Source: Alphaproteobacteria bacterium (lineage in GTDB: Bacteria > Pseudomonadota > Alphaproteobacteria > Rhizobiales > BM303). From it: a stretch of DNA of 64,000 nt. The stretch's first letter is position 1. Each line of letters begins with the position of its first letter. The DNA lies in NCBI GenBank assembly GCA_024275895.1, contig JAJRYE010000025.1, positions 16,066 to 80,065 on the forward strand, written 5' to 3'. Below, in pieces: positions 9,996-20,495 of this stretch. The notes beneath the pieces were generated by a model, which was not told the DNA's origin, ran no database searches, and was given only the letters and a program-made list of their open reading frames with translations. Position numbers and translations under genes: made by a program.

Positions 9996-11260
9996 TCGTA
10001 ACGCAGCGCCTCCACCGGATCGAGGCGGGCGGCACGCCATGAGGGATAAAGGGTGGCCAGAAACGACAACGCCAGCGCCATGAGCACAACGGTTGTCACC
10101 TCGCCGACATTGATCTGGGCCGGCATTTTGCTCAGATAATAAAGCTCGGGCGAAAATAGCTCGGTTCCGGTCAGCATCGAGATGAACTGGCGCACCGATT
10201 CGATATTCCAGCAAAAAACCAGCCCCAGCATCATGCCGGCAAAGGTGCCGACCACGCCGATGCTGGCGCCGGTGATGACAAAGATACGCATGATGGCGCC
10301 CCTTGTGGCGCCCATGGTGCGCAAGATGGCGATGTTGCTGCTCTTGTCCTGCACCAGCATGATGAGCCCCGAGATGATGTTTAGCGCCGCCACCAGAATG
10401 ATCAGGGTGAGGATGATAAACATCACATTACGCTCCACCTCAAGCGCGCCGAAAAAGGTCTTGTTGGTCTGGCGCCAGTCGGTGATGTAAACCGGTTTTT
10501 GAATCGCATGCTCCACCAGCGCCCGGTAATCATCCATGCGCTCGGGGTCTTCCACCATGACCTCGATGGCGGTGACGGCGTTTTGCTTGTTGAAATAAAG
10601 CTGGGCCTCGCTTAACGGCATGAAGATGAGAGAGGCGTCGAATTGCGACATGCCGACCTCGAACACCGCGGCGACATTATAGGATTTGATGCGCGGCGAG
10701 GTGCCAAAGGGGGTCACGGCTCCGCGCGGGGCGACAAGGGTGATCTGTTTTCCCGGCTCCAGCGCCAGGGCGGTGGCAAGGCGCGAGCCGATGGTGACGC
10801 CTTCGCCGGAATCAAAATTGTCCAATGTGCCCTGGCGGATATTTTTGGCTACCGAATCAAAACCTCTCAAATCCGCCTCGCGCATGCCGCGCACCATAAC
10901 GCCGGTCGATGCCGTGCGCCCGGTGGCCAGTGCCTGCCCCTCAATCATCGGGGTGATGGAAGTGAGGCCCTTGATGCCCTTCATGCGTTTGACCACATCG
11001 TCAAAGCCGGTGAAGGGGCCTCCGAGTGCGTTCACCATCATATGACCGTTGACGCCTAGGATTTTATCGATCAGATCGGAGCGAAAGCCGTTCATCACCG
11101 CCATGACGATGATCAAGGTGGCAACGCCGAGGGTAATGCCGAGAAAGGAAAACCCGGCGATGACGGAAATAAAGCCTTCCTTGCGCCGCGCCCGCAAATA
11201 GCGCAACGCCAGCATCCACTCAAATCGCGCCAGTGGACGGGTTTTTGTGATTGTGCTCAA
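9992..11260 (-). CDS. lolC: Lipoprotein-releasing system permease LolC/LolE family
   Basis: [49 protein letters not shown]-terminal [22 protein letters not shown]; overlaps lolD. Confidence 0.92.
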   Translation of the reverse strand: MSTITKTRPLARFEWMLALRYLRARRKEGFISVIAGFSFLGITLGVATLIIVMAVMNGFRSDLIDKILGVNGHMMVNALGGPFTGFDDVVKRMKGIKGLTSITPMIEGQALATGRTASTGVMVRGMREADLRGFDSVAKNIRQGTLDNFDSGEGVTIGSRLATALALEPGKQITLVAPRGAVTPFGTSPRIKSYNVAAVFEVGMSQFDASLIFMPLSEAQLYFNKQNAVTAIEVMVEDPERMDDYRALVEHAIQKPVYITDWRQTNKTFFGALEVERNVMFIILTLIILVAALNIISGLIMLVQDKSSNIAILRTMGATRGAIMRIFVITGASIGVVGTFAGMMLGLVFCWNIESVRQFISMLTGTELFSPELYYLSKMPAQINVGEVTTVVLMALALSFLATLYPSWRAARLDPVEALRYE

Positions 11261-12591
11261 GAGGGTGCCTTTTCCTGACTCAGTTTGTTCAGCGCCGCAT
11301 CAAGCGAGAGTGTCTCGCGCGCGCCGCTCTTGCGGTTTTTTACCTCCACCTCGCCGCTTTTCAGGCCGCGCGGGCCGACGATAAGCTGCCAGGGCAGCCC
11401 GATCAGGTCCATGGTCTTGAACTTGCCGCCAGCGCGCTCAGAGGTGTCGTCATAAAGCACGCCAATGCCGGCATGCCCGAGTTTTTCATAGAGCCCTTCG
11501 CAGGCCGCATCGGTTTGTGCATCACCTGATTTCAAATTTATCAGCCCTACCTTGAAGGGGGCAACCGATTCGGGCCAGATAATTCCGTGTTCATCATGGC
11601 TCGCTTCAATAATCGCCCCCACCAGGCGCGAAATGCCGATGCCGTAGGAACCGCTCTGGATATTGACCGGTTTGCCGTCAGCGCCCTGAACCGTGCAGCC
11701 CATGGGTTTGGCGTATTTGTCACCAAAGAAGAAAATATGCCCGACCTCGATGCCGCGCGCGGCGATGCGGCTCTCTTCGGGGACCTCGCGTTCGAAACGG
11801 GCCGCATCATGCATCTCATCGGTAGCGGCATATTTATCCGTCCATTTTTTGATAACGGGGGTAAGATCGCCATCATAATCGATATCGACGGGCGGGGCGG
11901 GCATTTCAATCAGATCGCGATGGCAAAAGACTTCCGATTCGCCGGTCTGGGCCAGAATGATGAACTCATGGCTGAGATCACCGCCGATGGGGCCCGTATC
12001 GGCAGCCATGGGGATGGCGGTCAGCCCCATGCGCTTATAAGAGCGCAGGTAAGAGACAAACATTTTATGGTAGGCATGGCGGCCTTCTTGCGCCGAGAGG
12101 TCAAAGGAATAGCCGTCCTTCATCAAAAACTCGCGGCCGCGCATGACACCGAAGCGCGGGCGGATTTCATCGCGGAATTTCCACTGGATATGATAAAGGT
12201 TGCGCGGCAAATCCTTGTAGGATTTGATCGAGGTCCGGAAAATATCGGTGATCAGTTCTTCATTGGTGGGACCGTATAGCATCTCGCGCTCATGGCGGTC
12301 GGTGATGCGCAGCATTTCCTTGCCGTAATCATCATAGCGGCCCGAGAGTTTCCATAAATCGGCCGGCTGGATGGTCGGCATCAGCATTTCGATGGCGCCG
12401 GTTCTGGCCTGTTCCTCCTCGACGATCTTCTGGATTTTCATCAACACCGCATAGCCGAGCGGCAGCCAGGAATAAATCCCGGCACTGGCCTGACGTACCA
12501 TGCCGGCCCGCAGCATCAGGCGGTGTGAGGCGATCTCGGCCTCCTTGGGGTTTTCCCGTAAAATGGGGAGAAAGTACTTTGATAACCGCAT
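11257..12591 (-). CDS. proS: Proline--tRNA ligase (short bacterial form)
   Basis: [53 protein letters not shown], class II motifs; 444 aa. Confidence 0.95.
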   Translation of the reverse strand: MRLSKYFLPILRENPKEAEIASHRLMLRAGMVRQASAGIYSWLPLGYAVLMKIQKIVEEEQARTGAIEMLMPTIQPADLWKLSGRYDDYGKEMLRITDRHEREMLYGPTNEELITDIFRTSIKSYKDLPRNLYHIQWKFRDEIRPRFGVMRGREFLMKDGYSFDLSAQEGRHAYHKMFVSYLRSYKRMGLTAIPMAADTGPIGGDLSHEFIILAQTGESEVFCHRDLIEMPAPPVDIDYDGDLTPVIKKWTDKYAATDEMHDAARFEREVPEESRIAARGIEVGHIFFFGDKYAKPMGCTVQGADGKPVNIQSGSYGIGISRLVGAIIEASHDEHGIIWPESVAPFKVGLINLKSGDAQTDAACEGLYEKLGHAGIGVLYDDTSERAGGKFKTMDLIGLPWQLIVGPRGLKSGEVEVKNRKSGARETLSLDAALNKLSQEKAPS

Positions 12592-12728
12592 GGGAGTTCA
12601 CCTTGAATCACTATCCAGAATTAAAATCATCCTGTGGCAGACAAACCGTAATCCACGCCTGATATCAAGCCTTTTTAAGGCAGAGGGAGATGAAAATCCC
12701 CGATCTGGAACATTTCTGAAAAAAACAA

Positions 12729-12757
12729 ATGACACCGGATGAGGGATGCGCTATTAT
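12729..12757 (+). promoter_or_regulatory. Sigma70-like promoter of ncRNA candidate (ATGACA-17-TATTAT)
   Basis: -35 ATGACA at 12729-12734, 17-nt spacer, -10 TATTAT at 12752-12757. Confidence 0.6.
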
Positions 12758-12763
12758 GCCGCA

Positions 12764-13000
12764 CATAAAGAGAAGGTCTGAAGATCAGGATCTGGCGGGA
12801 TGTTATTGCAACATGGCTCTGGATCGTGAAGCTGGGGCCCAGAACCTGGGAGCCAAGACTCCGGTATCGGTGTGGTGATACGTTATTCACCGGAACCATG
12901 TAGGCACAGGCGATGTGCAGTTTACTGCCCGCTGCGTCTGAACAGGAAAAATAGAGGTTAGAAACCTCAAACAGCAAGGCTCGCGGCCTTGCTTTTTTTT
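12764..13000 (+). ncRNA. Candidate structured non-coding RNA (~237 nt), family not assigned
   Basis: No convincing ORF; promoter immediately upstream; internal hairpins (ATGTT-ATTGC-AACAT; CCCAG-AAC-CTGGG; GCACA-GGCGA-TGTGC; GAGGTT-AGA-AACCTC); ends in an intrinsic terminator. Confidence 0.6.
12973..13000 (+). terminator. Intrinsic terminator
   Basis: AGCAAGGC-TCGCG-GCCTTGCT followed by an 8-T run. Confidence 0.88.
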
Positions 13001-13164
13001 GACCTTTCCAATTCGGCGTCTGACGCGGGCTGTTTTATCCGGGAACCCCCTTGTTTCCCTGAATGGTTGCGCTGCGCGAAAAGCTCCCCCCGTTAACCAT
13101 ATGCAAATTAAAATGGAATAATGAATGATAAATTCATCCCTCTCTCTTACTTAAGGTTGCAAAT

Positions 13165-15300
13165 ATGTACATCAATCCACTTTCCGGTTCCTTGCCCACG
13201 CTCAAGGTCACGCACCGTCTGGCCGCCGGTTTTTCTCTCATCGTCATTCTGCTTGTCACGGCGGTTCTGGTGACGTTGTGGGAGGTGAAAATCATCAATA
13301 CGGCGACCACACGTATTCAGGAACTGCGTATGCCAACGGCGAGCGCCAGTGCAAATCTGACGACTGATATCGAGGCTTCGCTGGCCGCGCTTCGCGGCTG
13401 GATGCTGACCGGAAATGAAAAATTCAGAACCGAGCGGGCGGGAGTCTGGCGCGCAATCGAGAAGACCAAAAGGAAAATAGATGCGCTTTCGGAAAAATGG
13501 ACCGATCAAAAAAATATTGAGGCCTGGCAGGAGCTCAAAAAGATAGTCGCGGAATTCAAGGTCGCCCAGTCCAGGGTGGAGGCCATCGCCAATTCCGTTG
13601 AAGAGCAACCGGCAACCCGGATTCTTGTCGATGAGGCGGCGCCGCGTGCGGCGGTCATGGTGCAGAAGATAACCGAGATGATTGATCTTGAACTGGCCAA
13701 AAACAATTCGGGTACGGGCGGTGACAGGGTGCAGTTTTTGGGCATCATGGCTGATGTGCGCGGCACACTTGGGCTGGCGCTGGCGAATATCCGCGCCTAT
13801 CTTCTGACCGGAGACAGGAAATTCGAGGAAAAATTCAATAAACTGTGGGCCAAGAACAAGCGCCGTTTTGCCGATCTGGAAAAAGCATCCGGCATGATGT
13901 CGCCGGCCCAAAGGGAAGCTTTCAATATCTTCTCCGAGAAACGGGCAGGGTTTGTGCCGCTGCCGTCGAAAATGTTTACGATTCGCGGGTCCAAAAAGTG
14001 GAATATGGCCAATTACACGCTTGTCACCGAGGCGGCACCGCGGGCCGAGAAAATCCTCACCATTCTTATTGGTCCCAAACAAAAAGACGGTTTGCATGCC
14101 GGTGGCATGAGAGACGATCAGGTCAGATTGCTTAACAACGATACAGCGTTGGTGGCAAAAGAAGTGTCCTTGCTGACAACAGTGTTGTGGGCGCTTCTGG
14201 GCATCGGCATAGCCGCTGGCGGAGCCATCGCCTTTTTCACCTCACGTTCCATTGCGGGGCCGCTGGTCAGAATGACCACGGCCATGCGCAAGCTTGCCGA
14301 TGGCGATCTGGAAGTGGAAATCCCGGCGCGGGAGCGCAAGGACGAGATCGGCGATATGTCCAATGCGGTGCAGGTGTTCAAGGACAATGCCATCCGGGCC
14401 AGGGCGCTTGAGGCTGAACAGGAACAGCAAAAACTTCGTGCCGAGGAAGAAAAACGCCGGATGATGCATGAGCTTGCCGATGATTTTGACGCCAGTGTCG
14501 GCGGCATTATCGAAACCGTATCGGCCGCTTCAACGGAGTTGAACGCCACCGCCCAGGCGATGTCGAGCATTGCCGATGAAACCAGCAATCAGTCCGCCGC
14601 GGTTTCCGCTGCGTCGGAAGAAGCGGCGAGCAATGTGCAGACCGTGGCGGCGGCGTCCGAGGAGATGTCGCAATCCATTGCCGAGATCAACCAGCAGGTC
14701 TCCCAGGCTTCCGACGCCGCCAAGCAGGCGGTGATGGAAGTTGAGAAAACCGGGGCCCAGATGGAATCCCTGGCCGCCACGGCGGAGACGATCAGCGGCG
14801 TCATTGGAATGATTTCCGAGATTGCCGAGCAGACCAATCTGCTGGCGTTGAACGCAACGATTGAATCGGCCAGAGCCGGTGAAGCTGGCAAGGGGTTTGC
14901 AGTTGTGGCCAGTGAGGTCAAGGGGCTGGCCGGACAAACCGCCAAGGCGACTGAAGAGATTGTGTCGCAGGTCAACGAGATTCAGGAGGCCACCAAGCAG
15001 GCGGTTGTGTCGATGACGGATATCGGCAAGATTATCAAACAGGTGGACGAAACCTCGGCGGCCATCGCGGCGGCCATGGAAGAGCAGGGCGCCGCGACCC
15101 AGGAAATCGCCCGCAATGTGCAAGAGGCCGCATCGGGCACCGAGGAAGTGACCCGCAACATCACCGGCGTCAATCAGGCCTCGCAGGAGGCGGGGGCTGC
15201 GTCAGGCGAGGTGATGTCGGCGGCGGGCGAGCTTTCGCAGCAATCGGAAAAACTCAAAGCCGAGGTGGACCGGTTCATCGCCCAGATCCGCACCGGCTGA
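13165..15300 (+). CDS. Methyl-accepting chemotaxis protein
   Basis: N-terminal TM, long periplasmic helical region, HAMP, and MCP hairpin [38 protein letters not shown]. Confidence 0.95.
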   Translation: MYINPLSGSLPTLKVTHRLAAGFSLIVILLVTAVLVTLWEVKIINTATTRIQELRMPTASASANLTTDIEASLAALRGWMLTGNEKFRTERAGVWRAIEKTKRKIDALSEKWTDQKNIEAWQELKKIVAEFKVAQSRVEAIANSVEEQPATRILVDEAAPRAAVMVQKITEMIDLELAKNNSGTGGDRVQFLGIMADVRGTLGLALANIRAYLLTGDRKFEEKFNKLWAKNKRRFADLEKASGMMSPAQREAFNIFSEKRAGFVPLPSKMFTIRGSKKWNMANYTLVTEAAPRAEKILTILIGPKQKDGLHAGGMRDDQVRLLNNDTALVAKEVSLLTTVLWALLGIGIAAGGAIAFFTSRSIAGPLVRMTTAMRKLADGDLEVEIPARERKDEIGDMSNAVQVFKDNAIRARALEAEQEQQKLRAEEEKRRMMHELADDFDASVGGIIETVSAASTELNATAQAMSSIADETSNQSAAVSAASEEAASNVQTVAAASEEMSQSIAEINQQVSQASDAAKQAVMEVEKTGAQMESLAATAETISGVIGMISEIAEQTNLLALNATIESARAGEAGKGFAVVASEVKGLAGQTAKATEEIVSQVNEIQEATKQAVVSMTDIGKIIKQVDETSAAIAAAMEEQGAATQEIARNVQEAASGTEEVTRNITGVNQASQEAGAASGEVMSAAGELSQQSEKLKAEVDRFIAQIRTG

Positions 15301-15333
15301 GTGCAAGGCACATAATTACAAATCCACAATTGC

Positions 15334-15370
15334 AAAGACCGCAAGGGTACCCTTGCGGTCTTTGTTTTTT
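15334..15370 (+). terminator. Intrinsic terminator after MCP gene
   Basis: AAAGACCGCAAGGGTACCCTTGCGGTCTTT (30-nt perfect palindrome) then TTTGTTTTTT context. Confidence 0.85.
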
Positions 15371-15424
15371 CTATGTTAACCATGCCGGACGGGGGAGTAT
15401 CTGCGGACGGGCCGTTTTTGGGGC

Positions 15425-15679
15425 TCACCCATCCTCTTTTTGCAATGTATCCAGAGCGGCCTTGCCTTTTTTCAACTGGGCCTTGCAGACCTTGATGTGG
15501 CGTTTGATTTTCCTGAGTTCTTTTTCACTTTTGGCGTCTTCGAGTTTGCGGCTGAATTTGGCCTGTTTTTTCTCCAGCCGGGCGACGAGGTCTTCAACCG
15601 CGTCGATGCGTTTGAGCTGGCGGCTTTTTTTGGTATCGAGAAGTTTTTGAAGGTTCTTGACGATTTTGTTCAGTCCCAT
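15425..15679 (-). CDS. Small basic coiled-coil protein, hypothetical
   Basis: MGLNKIVKNLQKLLDTKKSRQLKRIDAVEDLVARLEKKQAKFSRKLEDAKSEKELRKIKRHIKV; Lys-rich heptad-like. Confidence 0.65.
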   Translation of the reverse strand: MGLNKIVKNLQKLLDTKKSRQLKRIDAVEDLVARLEKKQAKFSRKLEDAKSEKELRKIKRHIKVCKAQLKKGKAALDTLQKEDG

Positions 15680-15718
15680 GGATGAACTCCTTTTGAATCA
15701 CAAATTTCAGGCCCGGTT

Positions 15719-17520
15719 TTACGGTGTGTGTTCGTCGGCCAGATCGTGGATATCTTCGTCATCGAGTGCGATCATATCTTCAGCATCGCGCATGCCGCTG
15801 TCGCGTTCGCGGAAGAGAATTTTGCCCGTGCGGGCCAGATCGCGGATGATGGCCTTGGAATAGGTCAGGTCATTCATCAGCGAGGTGGCCATTTGCGCTG
15901 TGATCAGCCCCTTGCGGATCATGCCGTCGAGATCCCGCATGGTGGATTTGCGTTTTTCGCTGGCGGCGAGTTTGTATTCGTCAAGATCAAACATGTCGGC
16001 GTCCTCGCTGCCCTCGTGCAGACGATTGATAATGCGCAATATGCGGGCGATGTTGATGCGGATGGCGTTGTATTCGTGCCGGATCGCCTCGTTACCGGAG
16101 GCGATATAGGTTTGCATGTTTTTTTGCAGGTGCTTGGTGTCCTTGACCGCCTGAACGATGCGCTGGCTGGCGCTGCGCAACTCATAAAGCTGGTTGGAAA
16201 ATTCGGGCGCAAGACGGGTCTGGGCATTGCCGGAAAACTCGACAATGCTGGCGTGAAGCGGCTTGATGCGGCTTAAATATTCGGCGTCGATATCAAGCTG
16301 GACAACCTTTCTCGAATTCTCAAGCCCGGCTTCCAGGTCGGCATCGGAAAGAACCAGCTCCGGGTCGATGCTGAGGCCTCTTGTGTAGATATCAAAGGCG
16401 TTTTCATAGAGATGGAAATCTCGTTATGCACCGCTTCGAGCAGGGTTTCGGGGAAATCAATAACCGATTCATTGAGAAAATGCGGTTCGACAATGGTGGT
16501 TTTGGGGGCGGGCAGGGCTTTTTCCAGAAATTTCACCAGATGGCCGACCAGCGGCGACATGACGATGACGCCGATGGAGTTGAACAGGGTGTGAAAAACG
16601 GCCAGTTTCAGCGTGTAGTCGGTCTTGCTGATCCCGACATGAGCGCTTATCCATTCGACGGCGGCGATAATCTGCCAGATAAAGATAATGGCGATCAGCC
16701 CGGTTGTGAGATTGAAGATCAGATGTGCCGCGGCCAGACGCTTGCCCTGATAATTGGCGCTCATAGCTCCGATGATGGCGGTGATCGTGGTGCCGATATT
16801 GGCGCCGATGGCCAGAGCCAGCGCATTGTCATAAGTGATCTGCCCGACGGAAAGCGCCGTGATAATCAGCACCAGGGTCGCATGAGAGCTCTGCATGATC
16901 ACGGTGGCAATCAGGCCGATAAGGGCAAAGAGGAACAGCCCGGGATAGCCGGCAACGGCGTATTGGCTCAGGTCAATGGCTTCACGGAAAGCCTCAAAGC
17001 CTTCCTTCATGTAGTGAATGCCGAGGAAAAGCAGCCCTAGCCCGGCGAGGACATACCCCATGCCCCTGAGATTTTTCGATTTCTGGAAAACCAGAACAAT
17101 GCCGAAAACCAGCATGGGCATGGCATAGGCGGAGATTTTGACCTTGAGGCCAAAACCGGCAATCAGCCAGGCGCCGGTTGTGGTGCCAAGATTGGCGCCG
17201 AAAATAATGCCGATGCCCGCCGCCAGTCCGATCAGCCCGGCGCTGAGGAACGAGATGGTGATCACCGAGACCAGCGAGCTTGATTGCATGATGGTGGTGG
17301 TGACGACGCCGAAAGAGATGCTCTTCCACAATTTGTTTGTGGTTCTGGCCAGGAGTTTTTCCAGAATGCCGCCGGTGAAAGTGCGGAAGCCGTCTTCGAG
17401 AAAAATCATGCCGAACAGAAAAATGGCGACGCCGGCGGCAATTTCCTTGAAATTCGGACTGAACCAGAACCCGGCGGCAAGAATGATGAAGATTACGGGA
17501 AGAACAATGCGTCTGATCAT
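15719..17520 (-). pseudogene. Na/Pi cotransporter family protein (NptA/YjbB-like) with PhoU-like C-terminal domain, disrupted by a single-base frameshift near 16413-16415
   Basis: ORF 16273..17520 carries both Na/Pi transporter repeats; it changes to nonsense after HNEIS. The next frame continues with LYENAFDIYTRGLSIDPELVLSDADLEAGLENSRKVVQLDIDAEYLSRIKPLHASIVEFSGNAQ and joins ORF 15719..16180 (PhoU-like). One extra C (ATTTCC to ATTTCCC) restores HNEISHLYENAF. Confidence 0.8.
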
Positions 17521-17643
17521 GTAAGGTTAATCCCTGTTCTCCCCGTTATTATTGTAAAAAGAGGATGCCATCTGTCTGCTATGCTGCGATTATCCAGCAC
17601 GGGGCAGGTAACCCGAGCCTGAATAACGGCGTGTAGATTCGTT

Positions 17644-19215
17644 CTACTCTAACAGCATTCCGCGCAAGGTGAAATAGAACATGGCCGCCATGGTGCCGGA
17701 AAGCGGGACGGTTATTACCCAGGCGGCGGCAATTTTGAGCAGCATGGAGCGCTTCACCAGTTCTTGCCGGTAAACCCGTCTCAGGCTCTTGCGTTCCTTT
17801 TTGTAGAGCCCCAGTTTCTGCCGTCTCTGTTTGAGTTCTTCCAGCATCCGGCCCTTTTCAAGCACCGAGACCTGCTCGAATTTTTCCAGGAATTTATCAA
17901 TTGCGGCCGGGTCCTTGTCCCCTTCGTGATGTTCCTTGATCTCGTCGAGCATGCGGGCATAATTGGCTTCCAGGAACTCGCGTAAAAAGCCGACACCAAA
18001 GACGCCGCCTACCGCGATATGGGTTGAGGACACCGGCAGGCCGAGCTGGGTGGCGATGATCACGGTGATGGCGGCGGCAAGGGCGACGCAAAAGGCGCGC
18101 ATCTTGTCCAGCTCGGTGATTTCCGAGCCCACCGTGCGGATGAGTTTGGGGCCGTACAGCATCAGCCCCAGGGCAATGCCAAGCGCGCCGACAAGCATGA
18201 CCCAGAGCGGAATGCCGGCCTTTTTCACCACGCCGCCATGCAAGATCGCATCGTTGATGGCCGCCAGCGGGCCGACCGCATTGGCGACATCGTTGGCCCC
18301 GTGCGCAAAGCTTAAAAGCGCTGCGCCGAAAATCAGGGGAATGGTGAACAGCATATTAATGCTTTCCCGGTCATTCGAGAGCCTGTTTGCGGTGCGTGTG
18401 ATCAACGGTCTGACGAGAATGTAAATGATGATGGCGGCAGCCAGTCCCAGACCCAATGCGGTCAGGAAATCCATCTTCCAGAGTTTTTTGAGCCCCTTGA
18501 GCAGCAGGTAGGAACCGAACGCCCAGCCCATAATGGCAATCAAAACGGGCACTATGCGTTTGGCGGCGCTGATTTTATCGGTCTGGTAGATGATGGTGCG
18601 CTTGATCATATAAAGGAAACCGGCCGCGATAACACCGCCCAGAACCGGGGATATGATCCAGCTTGAGGCGATGGCGCCCATCTTGTCCCAGTTGGCGATC
18701 TGCCAGCCGCCGGCGGCGATGCCCGCGCCCAGAACACCGCCGACGATGGAGTGGGTGGTTGACACCGGCGCGCCGATATAGGTGGCAATGTTCAGCCACA
18801 CCGCCGCGGCGAGCAGGGCCGCCGTCATGACCCAGATGAAGGTCTGGGCATCGCCGATCATCGCCGGATCAATAATACCCTTCTTGATGGTGCTGACGAC
18901 ATCGCCGCCGGCAATCAGGGCGCCGGCCGCTTCAAAAAAGGCGGCAATGAGAATAGCGCCCGACATGGTGAGGGCTTTTGATCCAACGGCCGGGCCGACA
19001 TTATTGGCAACATCGTTGGCGCCGATATTGATCGCCATGTAGCCGCCGATCATGGCAGCGACCACCAGCATCACATCACCTTGGCCCTGATTAAAGCGCA
19101 GATTGGCAAAAATCATGATGGCGACGATAAAAAGCATCGCCACTCCCAGGCGGAAAAGCTCGTTCCGGCTGATATTTGTCGCTTTTTCCAGTTGATTGAA
19201 ATTCATAAATTCCAT
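17644..19215 (-). CDS. Inorganic phosphate transporter, PiT family
   Basis: GGYMAINIGANDVANNVGPAVGSKALTMSGA and SFAHGANDVANAVGPLAAI duplicated PiT signatures; 523 aa. Confidence 0.93.
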   Translation of the reverse strand: MEFMNFNQLEKATNISRNELFRLGVAMLFIVAIMIFANLRFNQGQGDVMLVVAAMIGGYMAINIGANDVANNVGPAVGSKALTMSGAILIAAFFEAAGALIAGGDVVSTIKKGIIDPAMIGDAQTFIWVMTAALLAAAVWLNIATYIGAPVSTTHSIVGGVLGAGIAAGGWQIANWDKMGAIASSWIISPVLGGVIAAGFLYMIKRTIIYQTDKISAAKRIVPVLIAIMGWAFGSYLLLKGLKKLWKMDFLTALGLGLAAAIIIYILVRPLITRTANRLSNDRESINMLFTIPLIFGAALLSFAHGANDVANAVGPLAAINDAILHGGVVKKAGIPLWVMLVGALGIALGLMLYGPKLIRTVGSEITELDKMRAFCVALAAAITVIIATQLGLPVSSTHIAVGGVFGVGFLREFLEANYARMLDEIKEHHEGDKDPAAIDKFLEKFEQVSVLEKGRMLEELKQRRQKLGLYKKERKSLRRVYRQELVKRSMLLKIAAAWVITVPLSGTMAAMFYFTLRGMLLE

Positions 19216-19249
19216 TGGTAGAATCCCCCGTAAGTGCGGTCATTTTTCT

Positions 19250-19267
19250 ACAACAGATTTATGATTG
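19250..19267 (-). promoter_or_regulatory. Candidate Pho box upstream of PiT gene
   Basis: Minus-strand CAATCATAAATCTGTTGT; 14/18 to CTGTCATAWAWCTGTCAY with the core TCATAAATCTGT exact; about 35 bp from the start codon. Confidence 0.45.
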
Positions 19268-19507
19268 TTAAAATGTGACATAATCGCATCGGGAAGATAA
19301 TCTGAAGCCCTGTGGATAACCTCTGCCGGAATGTCAGGCAGGCGCCCCTGGGCTTTGGTGATCTATCCATAACAGGCTGAAATTTAAAATATTATTGCGT
19401 GATTCAACCGGTTGGGAAAAATGCCGGGCAGGGCTTTGAGCCTCGTTGCCGGTTTGCATTCCGGGGGAAAACGGGCGGAGGGTCCGGGTGTTGCCGCAGG
19501 CGCTGTT

Positions 19508-20251
19508 TCAGTGAAGCCGCAGGCGGTGTTTGCGCGCTTTGCCGATATTGAGATTGGCGACCCTGACGAGGAAGGAGGCGCCTTCAACCTCATTGATTTT
19601 CAACATGTCAGGCCCGGTCAGATTGTAATATTTGCAGATATAGGAATCGATGAAATTGCAAAACAGCCGTGTCATTTCAGAATCGTTTGTCGCCGTTCTT
19701 CCCAGAGACCCGATCAGGTATTTTACCGCGTTGACGACATTTTCGTCACTGATGATATGGGTGATTGTCAACTTGCCGCCATGTCTGGATGAATTGGTTT
19801 TATAGGCCTTTGACACGGCGAGATCGAAATCGCGGTGCAGGTATTTGCGGGTGAATTCCAGGAAGCCAAACAAGAAGACGTTGATCCACTTGCCGGAGCG
19901 GCGGATTTTGTTGTCGAAACAATGAGTGATTATCGGATTGAAATAGTGGTCGATAATGAACTTGCCGTATAAATTCTTGTTGAATACAACAAAATTATGC
20001 GATTTGCATGAGCGCATGCATTTCTCATAACTGTCGTAATATACGTCGAAAAAACGGCTCGACTTTGATGCGCGGGCAAAAAAATTCGTTATTTCCTGAC
20101 GATTTAATGTGCCGCCGTTTTTGGTGCAATGATTGATAAGGGACCGGGCCATCAAATCAATAAGGTCCTTGCCGGTCTGGTTGCAGATATGCGGTCCGAC
20201 CATGGGCCATATATCGGATTTTCCGGTTTTGGATATATCGCGCTTTGCCAT
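19508..20251 (-). CDS. Hypothetical protein, no family recognised
   Basis: 247-aa ORF, Cys/His/Tyr-rich mid-section, less GC-rich than neighbours; ATG after AGCGAGATTGGCAG context. Confidence 0.55.
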   Translation of the reverse strand: MAKRDISKTGKSDIWPMVGPHICNQTGKDLIDLMARSLINHCTKNGGTLNRQEITNFFARASKSSRFFDVYYDSYEKCMRSCKSHNFVVFNKNLYGKFIIDHYFNPIITHCFDNKIRRSGKWINVFLFGFLEFTRKYLHRDFDLAVSKAYKTNSSRHGGKLTITHIISDENVVNAVKYLIGSLGRTATNDSEMTRLFCNFIDSYICKYYNLTGPDMLKINEVEGASFLVRVANLNIGKARKHRLRLH

Positions 20252-20495
20252 CTGCCAATCTCGCTTTCCCAGACAGGATTATCATGTATTGATTAAAAAT
20301 TTTTGAACTGCGGCGGTCGCAAATATCTCGCTAATTTGTGAGCGAATGAAGAAACAAACGGTATTTATCAGGGTAGTCATGTCGCGCCGGGCTTTTCCCC
20401 TGTCGCAAACCGGGAAGCGGCGGCAGGCGTATTGCTGTGAAGTTGAAATGCTGTAGCATATGGTTTTCAAGTTCAGGTTACGGGGACGAGAGGCG

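Noticed and set aside
12675-12977. 100-aa minus-strand ORF across the ncRNA region
   Set aside because: No recognisable protein character; it is antisense to a promoter-hairpin-terminator unit, which is the better explanation.
12764-13000. Calling the RNA as 6S, tmRNA, RNase P or SRP RNA
   Set aside because: I could not match diagnostic conserved motifs by eye; left as unassigned pending a covariance-model search.
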